Positions 47,863 through 59,037 of a DNA stretch of 64,000 nt are shown here, piece after piece; the first letter of the stretch is position 1, and the number at the start of each line of letters is the position of its first letter. The notes beneath the pieces were generated by a model. The model made no database searches. It was not told the origin of the DNA and was given only the letters and a program-made list of their open reading frames with translations. This DNA comes from Ceratodon purpureus (Eukaryota > Streptophyta > Bryopsida > Pseudoditrichales > Ditrichaceae): positions 14,260,476 to 14,324,475 of the forward strand of contig CM026428.1 of NCBI GenBank assembly GCA_014871385.1, given 5' to 3'. A program made the translations under genes and the position numbers.

Positions 47863-48084
47863 TCACCCTTTGTCTAGAAACGCGTTCAGGTGATCCCAAA
47901 TTACCCTTTCCCACGCGGAGCCGGGTTCCTCATACGGGTGCAATCGCATCCACTTTTGTCTAGGTATCATGTAACCAGGGGTTTGTAAAACAAAAAACAA
48001 GGTGGGACTGGAGTTGTATCTGGAGAAGGACTGTCGAGAGGAAGCAATGGATGAAAGCCATTTGTCACCGTCCTCAGCAGCCAT
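47863..48084 (-). CDS. Small ORF, 73 aa, uncertain
   Basis: An uninterrupted minus-strand frame from ATG at 48084 to a stop at 47863, in a less AT-rich stretch. It has protein-like composition (GDKWLSSIASSRQSFSRYNS, WERVIWDHLNAFLDKG), three tryptophans and no low complexity. I do not recognise it. It may be a small gene or the last exon of a decayed one. Nothing in the flanks supports either choice. Confidence 0.3.
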   Translation of the reverse strand: MAAEDGDKWLSSIASSRQSFSRYNSSPTLFFVLQTPGYMIPRQKWMRLHPYEEPGSAWERVIWDHLNAFLDKG

Positions 48085-48631
48085 TCCGAGAGCTGCTAAC
48101 AATCTGCTTAAGTTAATTTTGATTGATGGGAGATTCTAAAGAAAGGAGTCATGTGGCAAGTTGCATCGTCACATGGGCAGCTTGCTAGAAAAATTCAGCA
48201 CAAGCACAAAGTCTGTGGAGTCTAGATCATGGCACTGTTGTGCACAATGTGACGCTACCATCATTACTATGATATGCAACAATTAGACTAGTTCAATGTT
48301 TCTTCATCCTCGAGATATGAGAGACCTGGGATATTAGGCCCCGAACATGTCAATAAAAATCCCATGCAAATGCCGATTCAGCTGAATATGATTAAAACTT
48401 GATTTGTACATTTGATCAGGTTTTTCTGAAGATTATAGCGCTTGGGATGTTGTAGATCGACCGTTCATGATCCATCGGTTTAGCTTCAGTTTGCAAGCAA
48501 GTAATCTGCCTCCGATCACGGTACGAGTACAGATTCCAGGACACTTCATTTTCTCTTTTACAGAGCCTCTGTTGCTATTCTGGACGTTCAAGATCACAAG
48601 TATCCGATCGGTCCTGACACAGTGGCACACA

Positions 48632-48710
48632 ACGTGTCGATCTCGTGCTGATCCCAAGCCAATCCCGAGCCGATTCCGAGGCTCTCCCGAGCCTGGGAAA
48701 ATGTATAAAT
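48632..48710 (+). promoter_or_regulatory. ABRE core and TATA box of the LEA-like gene
   Basis: ACGTGTC (ABA-response core) at 48632-48638 and TATAAAT at 48704-48710, 129 bp before the ATG. Both fit a promoter induced by ABA or drying, as expected for a LEA protein. Function is inferred from the motifs alone. Confidence 0.55.
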
Positions 48711-48838
48711 CCTCGCGAATGGGCACCTGCTCTCATAGTTTGCAATCCACCATTGTTTGTTGTCTGTGTAATTTTGTGAGCATTGTTTCTCTTCTGTCGG
48801 GTTTTTGTTGTTGAGGATACTAGGGGTATTCCATAGCC

Positions 48839-49817
48839 ATGGGTGGTCACAAGTCAGGCTCTGATTCGGACTCCGGCTCCGGCTCCGACGACGAGAGGAA
48901 GCACTCCAAGCACGATAAGAAGGACAAGAAGGATAAGCACGATAAGAAGGATAAGAAGGATGACAAGCACAAGGAGGACAAGCACAAGGAGGACAAGCAC
49001 AAGGACGACAAGCACAAGGAGGACAAGCACAAGGGTGAGAAGCATGATTCCGGCCACGGAAGCGGATCGCTAGGGAGCCGCGTGTCCGGCAGCCTTCACG
49101 ACATCATGCCCGGGCACGAGAAGTACCAGGGCAAGCTCAAGAAGGAAGATGTAAGCCCTTATCTCTCTCTTCTTTCTTCTATCTACTTCTGATTGAATGT
49201 TTCGAACCGTGCTTTCGTTTTGGGTAGTGGCCGTTTGATCGACCATCGCCCCTTTCTTCCATTTACTTCTGATCTTCATCGCCTCTATCTTCTTTTTGGG
49301 TGGTGGCCGTTTGATCCATCATCCCACATCCTGTCACTCTTTTGATTCCTCTCTGAAATCGTCAGCATTGCACATACCGATCTGCCTCCTGGTGATTGTG
49401 AATATCCTATCATCTTCACTGTAAGAGCAGAGGATTCTTTTCTGTAAGAAGCTCCATAAAAGTAGGCATGAATGGGCATGGTGGTGAGGGTTTCAGAATG
49501 TCTTAGTCAGTTCTGAGATTCCCAGATGAGATAGTGTCACTATACATTGACATCAAGTTTGTCATGTGAGACGATTTTGCTTGTTGAGGGTTAGGTCTCT
49601 AACCATTGCTCTTACTCGATGGTTTCAGGTCCAGGACTTGAAGCACAGGACTGACATCTCCGACGAGGAGAGGGAGCACCGTCGCAAGGTGCTGATGGCC
49701 GAAGTGGCAGCCGGAGTTGTCGGCACTGGCATCCTGGGCTTCGCCGGGTACCAAGCATACCAGCACTTCGGCAGCAAGGACGAGGAGAACAAGGCTGTAG
49801 AGCACAAGACCGAATAG
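48839..49817 (+). CDS. LEA/dehydrin-like histidine- and lysine-rich protein
   Basis: Two exons, 48839-49150 and 49629-49817 (phase 0), encode 166 aa. After MGGHKSGSDSDSGSGSDDER comes a run of KHDKKDKKDK and about six HKEDK five-residue repeats (residues 20-67). A Gly/Ser segment, a conserved-looking HDIMPGHEKYQGKLKKED and a charged helix (KHRTDISDEEREHRRKVLM) follow. Then comes a short hydrophobic Gly/Ala-rich stretch (VAAGVVGTGILGFAGYQAYQ) and an acidic tail. The very hydrophilic K/H/D-rich repeats and acidic Ser tract resemble dehydrins and other desiccation proteins, which protect membranes and proteins and bind metal through His. The hydrophobic stretch might anchor it to membranes. It is not a canonical dehydrin, since no clear K-segment is present. 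The promoter has ABRE and TATA motifs. Confidence 0.75.
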
Positions 49818-50075
49818 AAAGTGCACTTTGAGGAGAGCAGGTCTGTGATGTTCTTTTTGTAGTTTTTTGTAAAGTGGGGTTGTGTGTGTAAGTTATGTCA
49901 TGCAGCCGGAGAATGTCGGATATGTTGGTTGAAGCAGAGTGAGAGTCATGGTTCCAAGTGGTTGATACTTGAAGGCTACTATATTTTGTACAGCTCTCAC
50001 CACATCTTATAATTGTGATAATTACTATCGCTTGCCACAATTCCTTGTCGACTATACGGTATTCACTTGCATTTT

Positions 50076-50275
50076 CAATGTGTGTAGTTTGATTTGAGTT
50101 TTAATGTATGTAGTTTGATTTTGAGTTGTAATGTATGTAGTTTAATTTTGAGTTGTAATGTATGTAGTTTGATTTTGAGTTGTAATGTATGTAGTTTGAT
50201 TTTGAGTTGTAATGTATGTAGTTTAATTTTGAGTTTTAATGTATGTAGTTTGATTTTGAGTTTCAATGTATATGT
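50076..50275 (+). repeat. 27-bp minisatellite, about seven copies
   Basis: Tandem units close to GTAATGTATGTAGTTTGATT plus TTGAGTT, 27 bp each, with A/G and T/G variants between copies. It lies about 260 bp downstream of the LEA-like stop codon. Because 27 is a multiple of three, several frames stay open, but the peptides are repeat artefacts. Confidence 0.85.
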
Positions 50276-53200
50276 AGATACCTGTTTTTATCAATGGTTT
50301 AAGTTTAGTGTAGATCAAGGCATCTGGGACACTGATACCGTACTTCAGGTGACATTAATATATCATCGAAATCCTTTTTCCACGTCGGTTTGAAAAGGAT
50401 ATGTAGATAATGTTCTCAAAATGATATGAATGTGTAAATTATTAGTAAATCACTTAGTACCACTGTAACACTGCGGATGGTTATACTCTGCAGTTGAATT
50501 GTGAGCAGATTTTCTTCAATTAGGTCACCTCGACATCTTGAGATTAACATCTGTAGAAGATAAAAACTGTTCACCGAATTTTTTGTTATATTTAAATCAA
50601 AGGAATATGTAATTGTGAATTTATAACCTTCTCTTAAATCAGTATCCATCCGAATGAATTTTGTTCAAAGCTCTTTAAGTTTCGCTTCTTAAAACTGTTC
50701 CAAAATGACATTTGGCTCCTCTAAATTTCTTTATACATAATCATTAACATTGGTTTATGTAAAACCATTTAGAATAAAATCTTACTTTTAAAAAAAAAAA
50801 AATATAGCAGAAAAATTTCATTCTATGAGGAATTGAAGTTTATCTCATCCTTTTTAGTCAATATGCAATTTTGTCTTCTTTATCTCAGGAAAGACAAGGA
50901 TTTTTTTTAATTTTTTTTAATTTTTTTCTACTTCAGGAAAAGAGGTGAAGTTCTTTTGTTTTGAATGCATGAATTCATACTCTAAAAAAAAATGGATTAT
51001 TAACCAAAATAAAGAAAGGTATTAACTATAGTATAAACCCATGTTCTTTTTACCATTTTTTCACAATGCTACACCTTTCTACTTCTCCTACTTTTTTGTG
51101 AGGAAGAAATTAACCTTATTCATATGATAAATAGTGTAAAACTTCAAATTATCTCATGCAAAAATTTGACACAAAAATAAGTCAAAGTCTTTTTAGAAAG
51201 AATTAAAAAAAACAAAGTTTTGTACTTCAAACTTTATAATATTTTGATACGCTGAGTCAAATTTTAATAGATTTTTTTATACACCATTTTATAGAATTCT
51301 TTGATGCAATCCTACGTTGCTTTTAAAATGAGAAACTATTTTTAACCCCTAAAGCATCAACTCAACAAAAACTAACACCTTATATTGAAAGAGTTTAGTT
51401 TTGAGGGATTTTGGCAGTTCTGAGGCCTTCCAACTTTAGGGATTAAATTCAGACTTCTTCAACAATACTTCCACAAAAAATTCTTTCTATTTGATATTTT
51501 TGAAGATTCATTAACTCTTTAATATTGTAAAAAATAATTGTGATTCAATAAAGCAATATGTGCAAGCATTTTATAATTTATTTATTTTTAAATTTAATTT
51601 TGAATTAATTTTCTGTAAGGTATCCCATTTCTTTCACGATTCAACATTAATTTGGATTATCTACATGGAACAAAGATGTCTTTTTTGGTGACTCGTATTT
51701 CAGTTTGATGAAGCTAAAGCTTACATTTCCTTAATGTTTTGCTCATCAAAATTAAATTAAAAGTGCCTTTGAAAACCTTGATGCAAGTAAAAAAATATTT
51801 TTCTTTGGTCCATTTGAATTACATAGGGCACATTTAATTTTAGTCATTAATCTCTTTGCACTAATCCTTGATTGATTTTCATAAAAAAAAAATAGAAAAA
51901 TCTGTTTGCATTAAAAACAGAATCTTTAAAATAAAAATAAATTCATAATATTAGTATAAACAAAAATAATATTTGCAATCTTTAAAATATAAATATATTT
52001 AAATATATAGCTAAAAATATTAAATATTTTTCAGTAATAAATAAAAACATTTACTTTTTGAGTATAGAAAGTAGAAAATTTAATGGATTTTGTTATTTCA
52101 AATAAATTTTTTTGGTAGTAAAACAGTCATGTTAATAAAATAAAAAACTATATATTAAAATAAAAATAAAAATAAAAAATTGAATTTGATTGTTTCTAGG
52201 CTTACCTTTAATTGATATAAGGTCTTCAAAAAAGTTCAAAATTTTGGAAAATTTCCAATCATTTAAATATGAAGGAATCATGGATGTATATATTTTAACA
52301 ATATTCCTAAATGGTGTACAATATCAAGGTCTCATCATCATATTGTGACAAATATGAAGGGCAAGCAACTCAACAATGGAAATTGTCTTTGTTGGAGTTA
52401 AAGGACGAAGGTGTAAATGGGATTATTGCATTAAAAGGACTATCCAAAAGATAACAACATTTTAATCTATAGTAGTCATTAATTTGATTTATTCATTAAA
52501 TACATGATAAATTAATAAATTTTTAAACAAATATTTCCATTGTGTTCACTTTTTTTATTATTGAAAAAGAAGAAGAATTCCGGCTCCGAAGGGGCCGACG
52601 TGAATATAGTGTTTGTTCATTCTATTCACTAATCCAATGGCCGGTTACATGTATTTACATTATAGTCCTGTGCTGCATTGCTGCATTGTAAGCATACCTG
52701 TATTATTGAAAAACTTTTAAAACATAATAAGTTTATACATTGTAAGCATACCTGTATTATTGAAAAACTTTTAAAACATAATAAGTTTATACATTCAGAT
52801 ATCTCCTCTTTATTGAAGACATCTCATAAGGACAAGATATTTTGTTTTATTTCCTTTACATTGTCTTCTGTGTCAAATTAATTGTTGAATAGTTGGCATT
52901 TGCTAGTGCTTTTAGATTAAATTCATTTCAAGGATAAAAATAAGAAATAAAATTATTATAAATAAATTACATCTATTTAAAAAATTCATAACATAATTAC
53001 TAAATATAAGTAATGATAATTAAAAACATAAAACACAAATTGAAGTGTTTCTATGGCTACAACATAAATATTATCACACCATTATTTTTTATTGCTCACA
53101 AAAAATCATTTCTTTTTGAATCATTAGAAATAAATTATAGAGGTTTAACTATTTTTTTAAAATTATTCCTAATAATGTAGTTACAAAGTTTAGATACTTC

Positions 53201-53540
53201 TTTGGCTTGTCTATCATAGACTCTCTTGCTTGCCTATATTACTTTCTCTTACTTGTTGATCATAATAATAAAAAATCATTACAGTAATTTTATGAATCAT
53301 TTCTCCATTTTAAATTATAAATCATAATAAATAAGATATCAACTGTACATGAATATTTTAATGTATAAAATTATATAAATAAATAAATATATTAAATGTA
53401 TTAATTTTTAATAAGTTTTGTTTTATATATTTCACAATTCAATTTATGTGTCACTTTTCATTTATTAATCTTTAAATAATTTATTATCTTTTTCATTAAA
53501 TACATTTATGGTGTTATATAATCAAGTGTAAAAGAAATAG
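50276..53540. other. Very AT-rich spacer with a perfect 54-bp tandem duplication
   Basis: No gene seen. 52684-52737 and 52738-52791 are identical 54-bp direct repeats (starting CATTGTAAGCATACC). The rest is simple AT-rich sequence. Confidence 0.6.
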
Positions 53541-53554
53541 TTACCCACACATAG

Positions 53555-53875
53555 TAACTCAGCTTACGGTGTAGAGTGTTGGATCATCATCCCTCCACTA
53601 AGCTGAGATAATCATGGAACTTACGTTCCCGCCCAAGGAACAAGAGTACTTAACGGGACACAAGCACTGTTTTGTCATCGAGCTGTGTAGTACTCTGTTG
53701 AGGATGTGTAGTGCGTAGTACCTTTGTAGCAGACAGAGGATGCAAGTCCTGGCATAGGACTGTGTAAGGATGCCTATCCTGCTTTTCTATTTAATATATA
53801 TAAGAGTCTTGTTGAGCAACAACAGTGCGTGTGTATGGTAGATGCTTTTCCAAGTAGCATACTTGGTTGTCGTTA
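53555..53875 (+). mobile_element. Possible solo LTR remnant
   Basis: An island of clearly higher GC in AT-rich DNA. It has a TGTTGG-type start near 53578, a TATA-like box (TTAATATATATAAGAG) near 53790 and a GTTGAGCAACAACAGTG stretch, an arrangement typical of copia-type LTRs. I could not find clean end repeats or a target duplication, so this is tentative. Confidence 0.3.
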
Positions 53876-54931
53876 GTTGATTGCTTAACCTTCTTTTATA
53901 TCAAGATATTATGCTACTTTTTGAATTTTAAAATACGTATTAATGCAATTAAATGTACTGACTAAAAAGAATAAACTTGAATTTGTATTAATAATTTTAC
54001 AAAAATTTCAAGCTACATGCCATCATAATTTAAGAGATCGTCATTTATTTTAGGGACGATCGTAGCATCATAGCAAATTTGTCCAAAAATGATTCTAAAA
54101 ACTAAGAAGACAAGAAAACAAAAACAAAATAATTAGTTCTTTCACTATTTTGTTATTTCTAAGCAATATTGGGTCCATTTTATTGTTTTTTATTAAAAAA
54201 ACAAAAAACAAAACTTGAAAAACTCAATTTTTGAGAGACCTTAAGTTTATAAAAAAATAAATATTTGTTTGTGAAGTGGCGAACGTGCCACGGTGTTACA
54301 ATAGTTTTAGAAGAAGTCAGACTGATATTAGACTTTTACTTCATAATAAAAGTATAGGGTTAGACTTTTACTTTATAATTCAGCATATAAGAAGAATTTT
54401 ACTTTGCTTGTTTGGTATTTCGATACTATAATTGCTTATATATATCATCCAAGTTTTTTTTGTTTATATATATCATCCCTCATTATCAGCAATAACTTGT
54501 AGGGCTGAAATATCTATATTCAGTTCTATTTTTACATATAGCACTTTAGAAGCACAACTTTGTTTTAAGGGAAAGTGTAAGGTGAAATAAGTGAGTTATT
54601 TCATTTATAGGTAAAAAGTAGCTTGATTGGGCAATTGATTACAAAAGAACTCCAAGAGAGGTAGAGAGCAAGCACAAATTTAGGATTAGAAATGAACAAA
54701 GGTTATTAACGCTTTATACAGGGAGACTTTTGATTTAATTGAAACAACCCAAATCCTTTAGGAATTAAAAAATTTTACTTTTTATTAATTAATTAATTAT
54801 TTTTAAATTTTTATGGGACCTTAAGGAAGCGCCTACGCTCCCAACATTGGGAGCGCAGACGCTCGTTACGATCGCAACGACAATCCCACGTTCTCACAGA
54901 AGTTTTCACTGGTTGACTAGTACTGTAAATT

Positions 54932-55030
54932 GTGTATCAGTATTAGAGAGCGAGGTTGCGGTCTCAAAGATCGCGGGTTCGAACCTAGTCATAGCTGAAT
55001 CTTGTAGTTTCAAGTTGTTGGGATTTTCAT
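54932..55030 (+). repeat. tRNA-derived (SINE-like) fragment
   Basis: GAGGTTGCGGTCTCAAAGAT followed by CGCGGGTTCGAACCTAG contains a perfect Pol III B-box (GGGTTCGAACC, 54975-54985) and a degraded A-box region before it. It does not fold into a complete tRNA, so a SINE head is the best reading. Confidence 0.45.
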
Positions 55031-55140
55031 CACCTCCCCTCGTGCTTGGCAGCTTCCTCCAACACTTTCGTTTTCAAGCAAAAGCTAATTTTTATTTAAA
55101 AAGTCATTTTAATTATTGGGCAGGAACTAGGCTCTGAACT

Positions 55141-57902
55141 GATGAGTGATGCTTTTTGATGCATTCAAATATTTGTAAATAACATACAATAAAATTGGTC
55201 CATGTTATCTTGCAAAATTATCACTCAATTCTTAGCCAATCCCACTCAAGAGTACCAAATTTTAATTTCAAAAATGTAAAATTCTAATTTTTGGTGATGA
55301 CTTTTTAAAGTTTGATTGCAAAGAAATGTAAGGAACATACATACATACATCTTTTGCATTAAAAATCACTCCATTGAGTAACAAAGTTTTCCTCTATGAA
55401 GAATCCAATGAAAAGTTATTATGCAAATAATTTTGTAAAATAGATATTTCTTTATTGTAATTAGATTTTGGCAAAAGCATTTACCCTCATCTTTCTTGTG
55501 GGCAACTATAGATGTTGGTTGGTTTTACTTATTACTTATTTTGTGTTTTCATTCTCCAACAGAGTATCGCTGCGGGGTCACTAGATAGGCTTGTCTATGT
55601 TTATGGATGTTGCTGTCTAACTTCAACCTTAGTCGGAAACTAGGGTGTTCAAAGAAATCTCTGTTTTTGTTTTGAAAAAGGTGCGTAGAATTTCAAAGCA
55701 TGTTATTGTATGTACTAAAAAATAAGAGGAACATGTGCTACTCTTTGGTTTGTACTTTGGTACATAGTGAATACAACGTCCTTCAAGTCGTTATTGTAGT
55801 TGGTCATAGAAGTATGTCAATGCCTTCGTCTTTCAGTGGCTTCAATGATTACGACCATCTTTTATCCTCGTATGCGCTTATATTTTTATACATGCACATG
55901 TGTAGATTGATTGGATAGATGACACTAAATTCAACTAATTGAAAAAAGTTGCTAAGTGGGCTCGCCATGGTTTTGGACAATATCAACATTCAAAAAGGAG
56001 TCAACAATATTGAAATGAGTAAGTAGAAGGTATTCATCTTAAGGAAGATACAAATATTGAAGGAATTACAATAGGTATGTTAGAAATGAGTAAGTAGAAG
56101 CTATTCATCTTAAGGAAGATACTAATGTTCAAGGAATTACAATAGGTATGTTAGAATCCAGCTACAAAACAAAGTTAAAGAAAAAAAGACAAAGTTTAAC
56201 TACAACTATATAGAAAAATATTTCAGGTCTACATTTTTGTTGGTTTTGGCATATGCCACCGTTGTTTCAAAAGTGATTATCAAGATTTGCTAGGTATCCA
56301 TACCGGGATTAACATATGTTTTGTTATCTAGAGTAACAGAAAGTAAATATGTTATGCTACCTAGAAAACTTATTGTTGATGACTTCAAGCTAGTGAAGCA
56401 TAAGATACTTAATAATAAAGAGTAAACATAGTTGTGAAAGTTTTGAATGTCCAGAAATCTTTAGTTTAACTAAAGGATAAATGTATAAAAAGGTAAAGAC
56501 AATTGCTTTGTTGTTTGCATGATTAAAATATGGCTTTTGGTAATCATTTGGTTATAAATGCATGGCAATTTACGTACAATTTTATCACTTCTTTATTCTA
56601 GACAAGATGGAAGACAAGAAAAAAACTTTATAGATTAGATTCTTTTGGCATCTATTTCAAAAATTCACAGGGATTAAAATAAATTTCTGATGGAAGTGTA
56701 ATCAGTCAACTTTCTGTTCAAACCTCTAGAAAACAATGAAAAATCTAGGTGATTGAAGAGTCTAGCAAATGTGTGTTTTCAACATTTTGATGCTGGCAGT
56801 GCTCTTGTTGTCACATGTTTTGTGAACGCAATGTCTCCATGTGCAGTGATCAGGAAAAGTAAGGACTGTTCCATTGCAACAAAGATTATTGGGGTGATTA
56901 TTCATATTCAATCAAAACAGACTTTTAAATACAGTTCAAACAATTGGAATTTGTCACATTTACCAACCATTATAGGTGAATTAGATGGCCTTTATAGATA
57001 CATTTTTTCTTGATTTGGAGATAGTGTAGAGAATGTTTTCGACGAATTTGAGAGCACACACTTTAAAATTCATAACAAATTCATACTTTGTCTAAGAAAT
57101 AAAATTTCATTTCCACTATCCATTTTTGACATTTGTCTTTATGTGGAATTTTAGAAAAAAATTCAACAATAGCAATAAGGCACACCAATCATTTTGATTA
57201 TCATAGGTTGTTTTATCTTGTGCAAATATGTGATTTTGGAATAATAATATTGGAGTGTGGAGAGATCTTCTAGTTTAGAAGCAAAGTTTGCTGAGACATA
57301 TAAAATCATCATCATTTTAGGAAACCTCAATGCAATTCTCTTGTGCGAGGTTGTAAAATAGTGTGATTGAATATACCAAATCTATTCAAATATACGGAGA
57401 AAGTGTTCATTTCACATTTAGCCTGGTCATGCATCAATTTCAGTCATCAACACACTGGTATAATATATATCTTCACAAATTTATTAACAAAAATTTTTAA
57501 CTGCGACGAAATTGTTAAAATGTATGCTGCTATAAATTCATAAGTGAAAAAACCATATTAGTAAGGTATCACAACATACATTGATGGTGAAACGTGTATT
57601 CATATTTCAAAAATTGTCACAAAATTTTGGGACCATGAAACCCTGGAAATGCAAAGCCGTAAGTTCTTGCCTTGATGCACTTCTTTTTCTACTTGTATAT
57701 GTTCATACTCGTATCTAAAACCAAATACTTTAGTTTTGACTTCCTCCAAGTTTTGTATTTGTATGTGAACCTTATGGTCCCACACGTCTTGTTTATGATT
57801 TCTTTTATAAAAACCATTATTTTAATTTAAAAACATATTTTAAAAAATCTTATAATATTTGATATATCCAATAATATAATATATCCGATAAAATATAATA
57901 TA
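55141..57902. other. AT-rich spacer upstream of the MADS gene
   Basis: No gene seen. 56012-56082 and 56083-56153 are a 71-bp tandem duplication with a few differences. An ORF of 86 codons at 56753-57013 has no recognisable features. Confidence 0.5.
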
Positions 57903-58790
57903 ATGGGGCGGAAAAGAATTGATCTTAATATACGCCGTCCAATATCAAAAATCAATACTACATTTAATAGGCGAATAGAAGGTCTAAAGAATAAAGCAAA
58001 AGAGCTCGGAATCTTGTCTGGCTGCAAAGTAGCTCTTGTAGTATTTCCACCAAAAGGATGCAAAAATGATAAAATAATAGACTTGTCCGTTAATGGGACT
58101 ATTGATGAAATATTCCAATTATATTCTAAGTTTCAAAAACAAAACCCTGGGAGAATACAGGCAGCGTATATTCCAGAATCTTTTATTCCTCAATCATCAA
58201 ACTCTGCAACTGAAGTTGAACAACTAGTTCAAGAAAATTTGGAGCAAAATGATTATGTACCATCTTCTAATGCAGACCTTCAATTCCTGCAGCAAGGCCA
58301 AGAAAGTTTGGACCATGTAACATCATTTATGCCTCCTGGCATGGAAACTCTATTCAACAATCCAGATGACCATATTTTATTCAATAATCCAGATGACCAT
58401 ATTTTATTCAACAATCCAGATGACCATATTTTATTCAATAATCCAGATGACCATATTTTATTCAACAATCCAGATGACCATATTTTATTCAATAATCCAG
58501 ATGACCATATTTTATTCAACAATCCAGATGACCATATTTTTTTCAATGAACAGGTTTTCATGCAACAACATAATCTGCACCATAACATGCCAGGTACCCA
58601 ACAGGATAACCTCCAATATAGTAATCTGCAAAATGGAATTCCACAGGGTCATCATATTCCACAAAACAGTAACCATGTTCCTCTACATTGGAATGATCAT
58701 GTTCCTCCCGAGATTGGTGAGGGTCCAATGATGGTTGAGGCTAGTAATGAGACATTGAGTGAGGGAATCTGTGATGAGAATTATACTTAG
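57903..58790 (+). CDS. M-type (type I) MADS-box transcription factor, intronless
   Basis: A single-exon frame of 295 aa. Residues 1-55 form a divergent SRF/MADS DNA-binding domain (MGRKRIDLNIRRPISKINTT, FNRRIEGLKNKAKELGILSG, CKVALVVFPP), which binds CArG-type DNA as a dimer. Lack of introns, a variable sequence after the MADS domain and no K-box fit type I MADS genes, which evolve fast in plants. Residues 151-213 are seven copies of FNNPDDHIL, from a 27-bp minisatellite in frame. The C-terminus is rich in Q, N and H (QQHNLHHNMPGTQQDNLQ), as in activation regions. The region just upstream is extremely AT-rich. It could be a young, weakly constrained copy, but no stop or frameshift breaks it. 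Confidence 0.9.
   Translation: MGRKRIDLNIRRPISKINTTFNRRIEGLKNKAKELGILSGCKVALVVFPPKGCKNDKIIDLSVNGTIDEIFQLYSKFQKQNPGRIQAAYIPESFIPQSSNSATEVEQLVQENLEQNDYVPSSNADLQFLQQGQESLDHVTSFMPPGMETLFNNPDDHILFNNPDDHILFNNPDDHILFNNPDDHILFNNPDDHILFNNPDDHILFNNPDDHIFFNEQVFMQQHNLHHNMPGTQQDNLQYSNLQNGIPQGHHIPQNSNHVPLHWNDHVPPEIGEGPMMVEASNETLSEGICDENYT
58353..58541 (+). repeat. In-frame 27-bp minisatellite in the MADS gene (7 copies)
   Basis: Seven units encode FNNPDDHIL. The Asn codons alternate AAC/AAT from unit to unit, so the real amplified unit seems to be 54 bp. The copies are otherwise nearly identical, which points to recent expansion. Confidence 0.95.
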
Positions 58791-59037
58791 CACTAAGGCT
58801 GATGATATGGTAACTTACATTGTTAAAGCGGAAGTTCGGAGTGGGATTCGCATGTAATAGGAGAGAGGAGAGGAGAGGAGAGAGAGCAAAGAACAGTCAC
58901 AGAATTAGGAAATCACAGAATTAAGTTTACTGGACACTATTAAGGATAACTCTATCACACTGTATGGCAAAATTTAGTTTGCTTCCCTTCTCTGTCACTG
59001 AACGATGATGCAAGGCTTGTGAAACCATGGAACTATT

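Noticed and set aside
48847-49057. Leu/Val/Ser-rich minus-strand ORFs opposite the LEA repeats
   Set aside because: They are mirror images of the AAG/GAC-rich repeat of the real gene.
50075-50266. ORFs encoding repeated LKIKLHTL or VCSLILSCN peptides
   Set aside because: Products of a 27-bp minisatellite, which stays open because its period is divisible by three.
50076-50275. CRISPR-like array
   Set aside because: Units are contiguous with no spacers, and the genome is eukaryotic.
54932-55010. Functional tRNA gene
   Set aside because: The B-box is perfect, but the A-box and acceptor stem do not pair into a cloverleaf.
58280-58588. Minus-strand repeat ORF (NKIWSSGLL) opposite the MADS gene
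   Set aside because: Shadow of the in-frame minisatellite on the plus strand.
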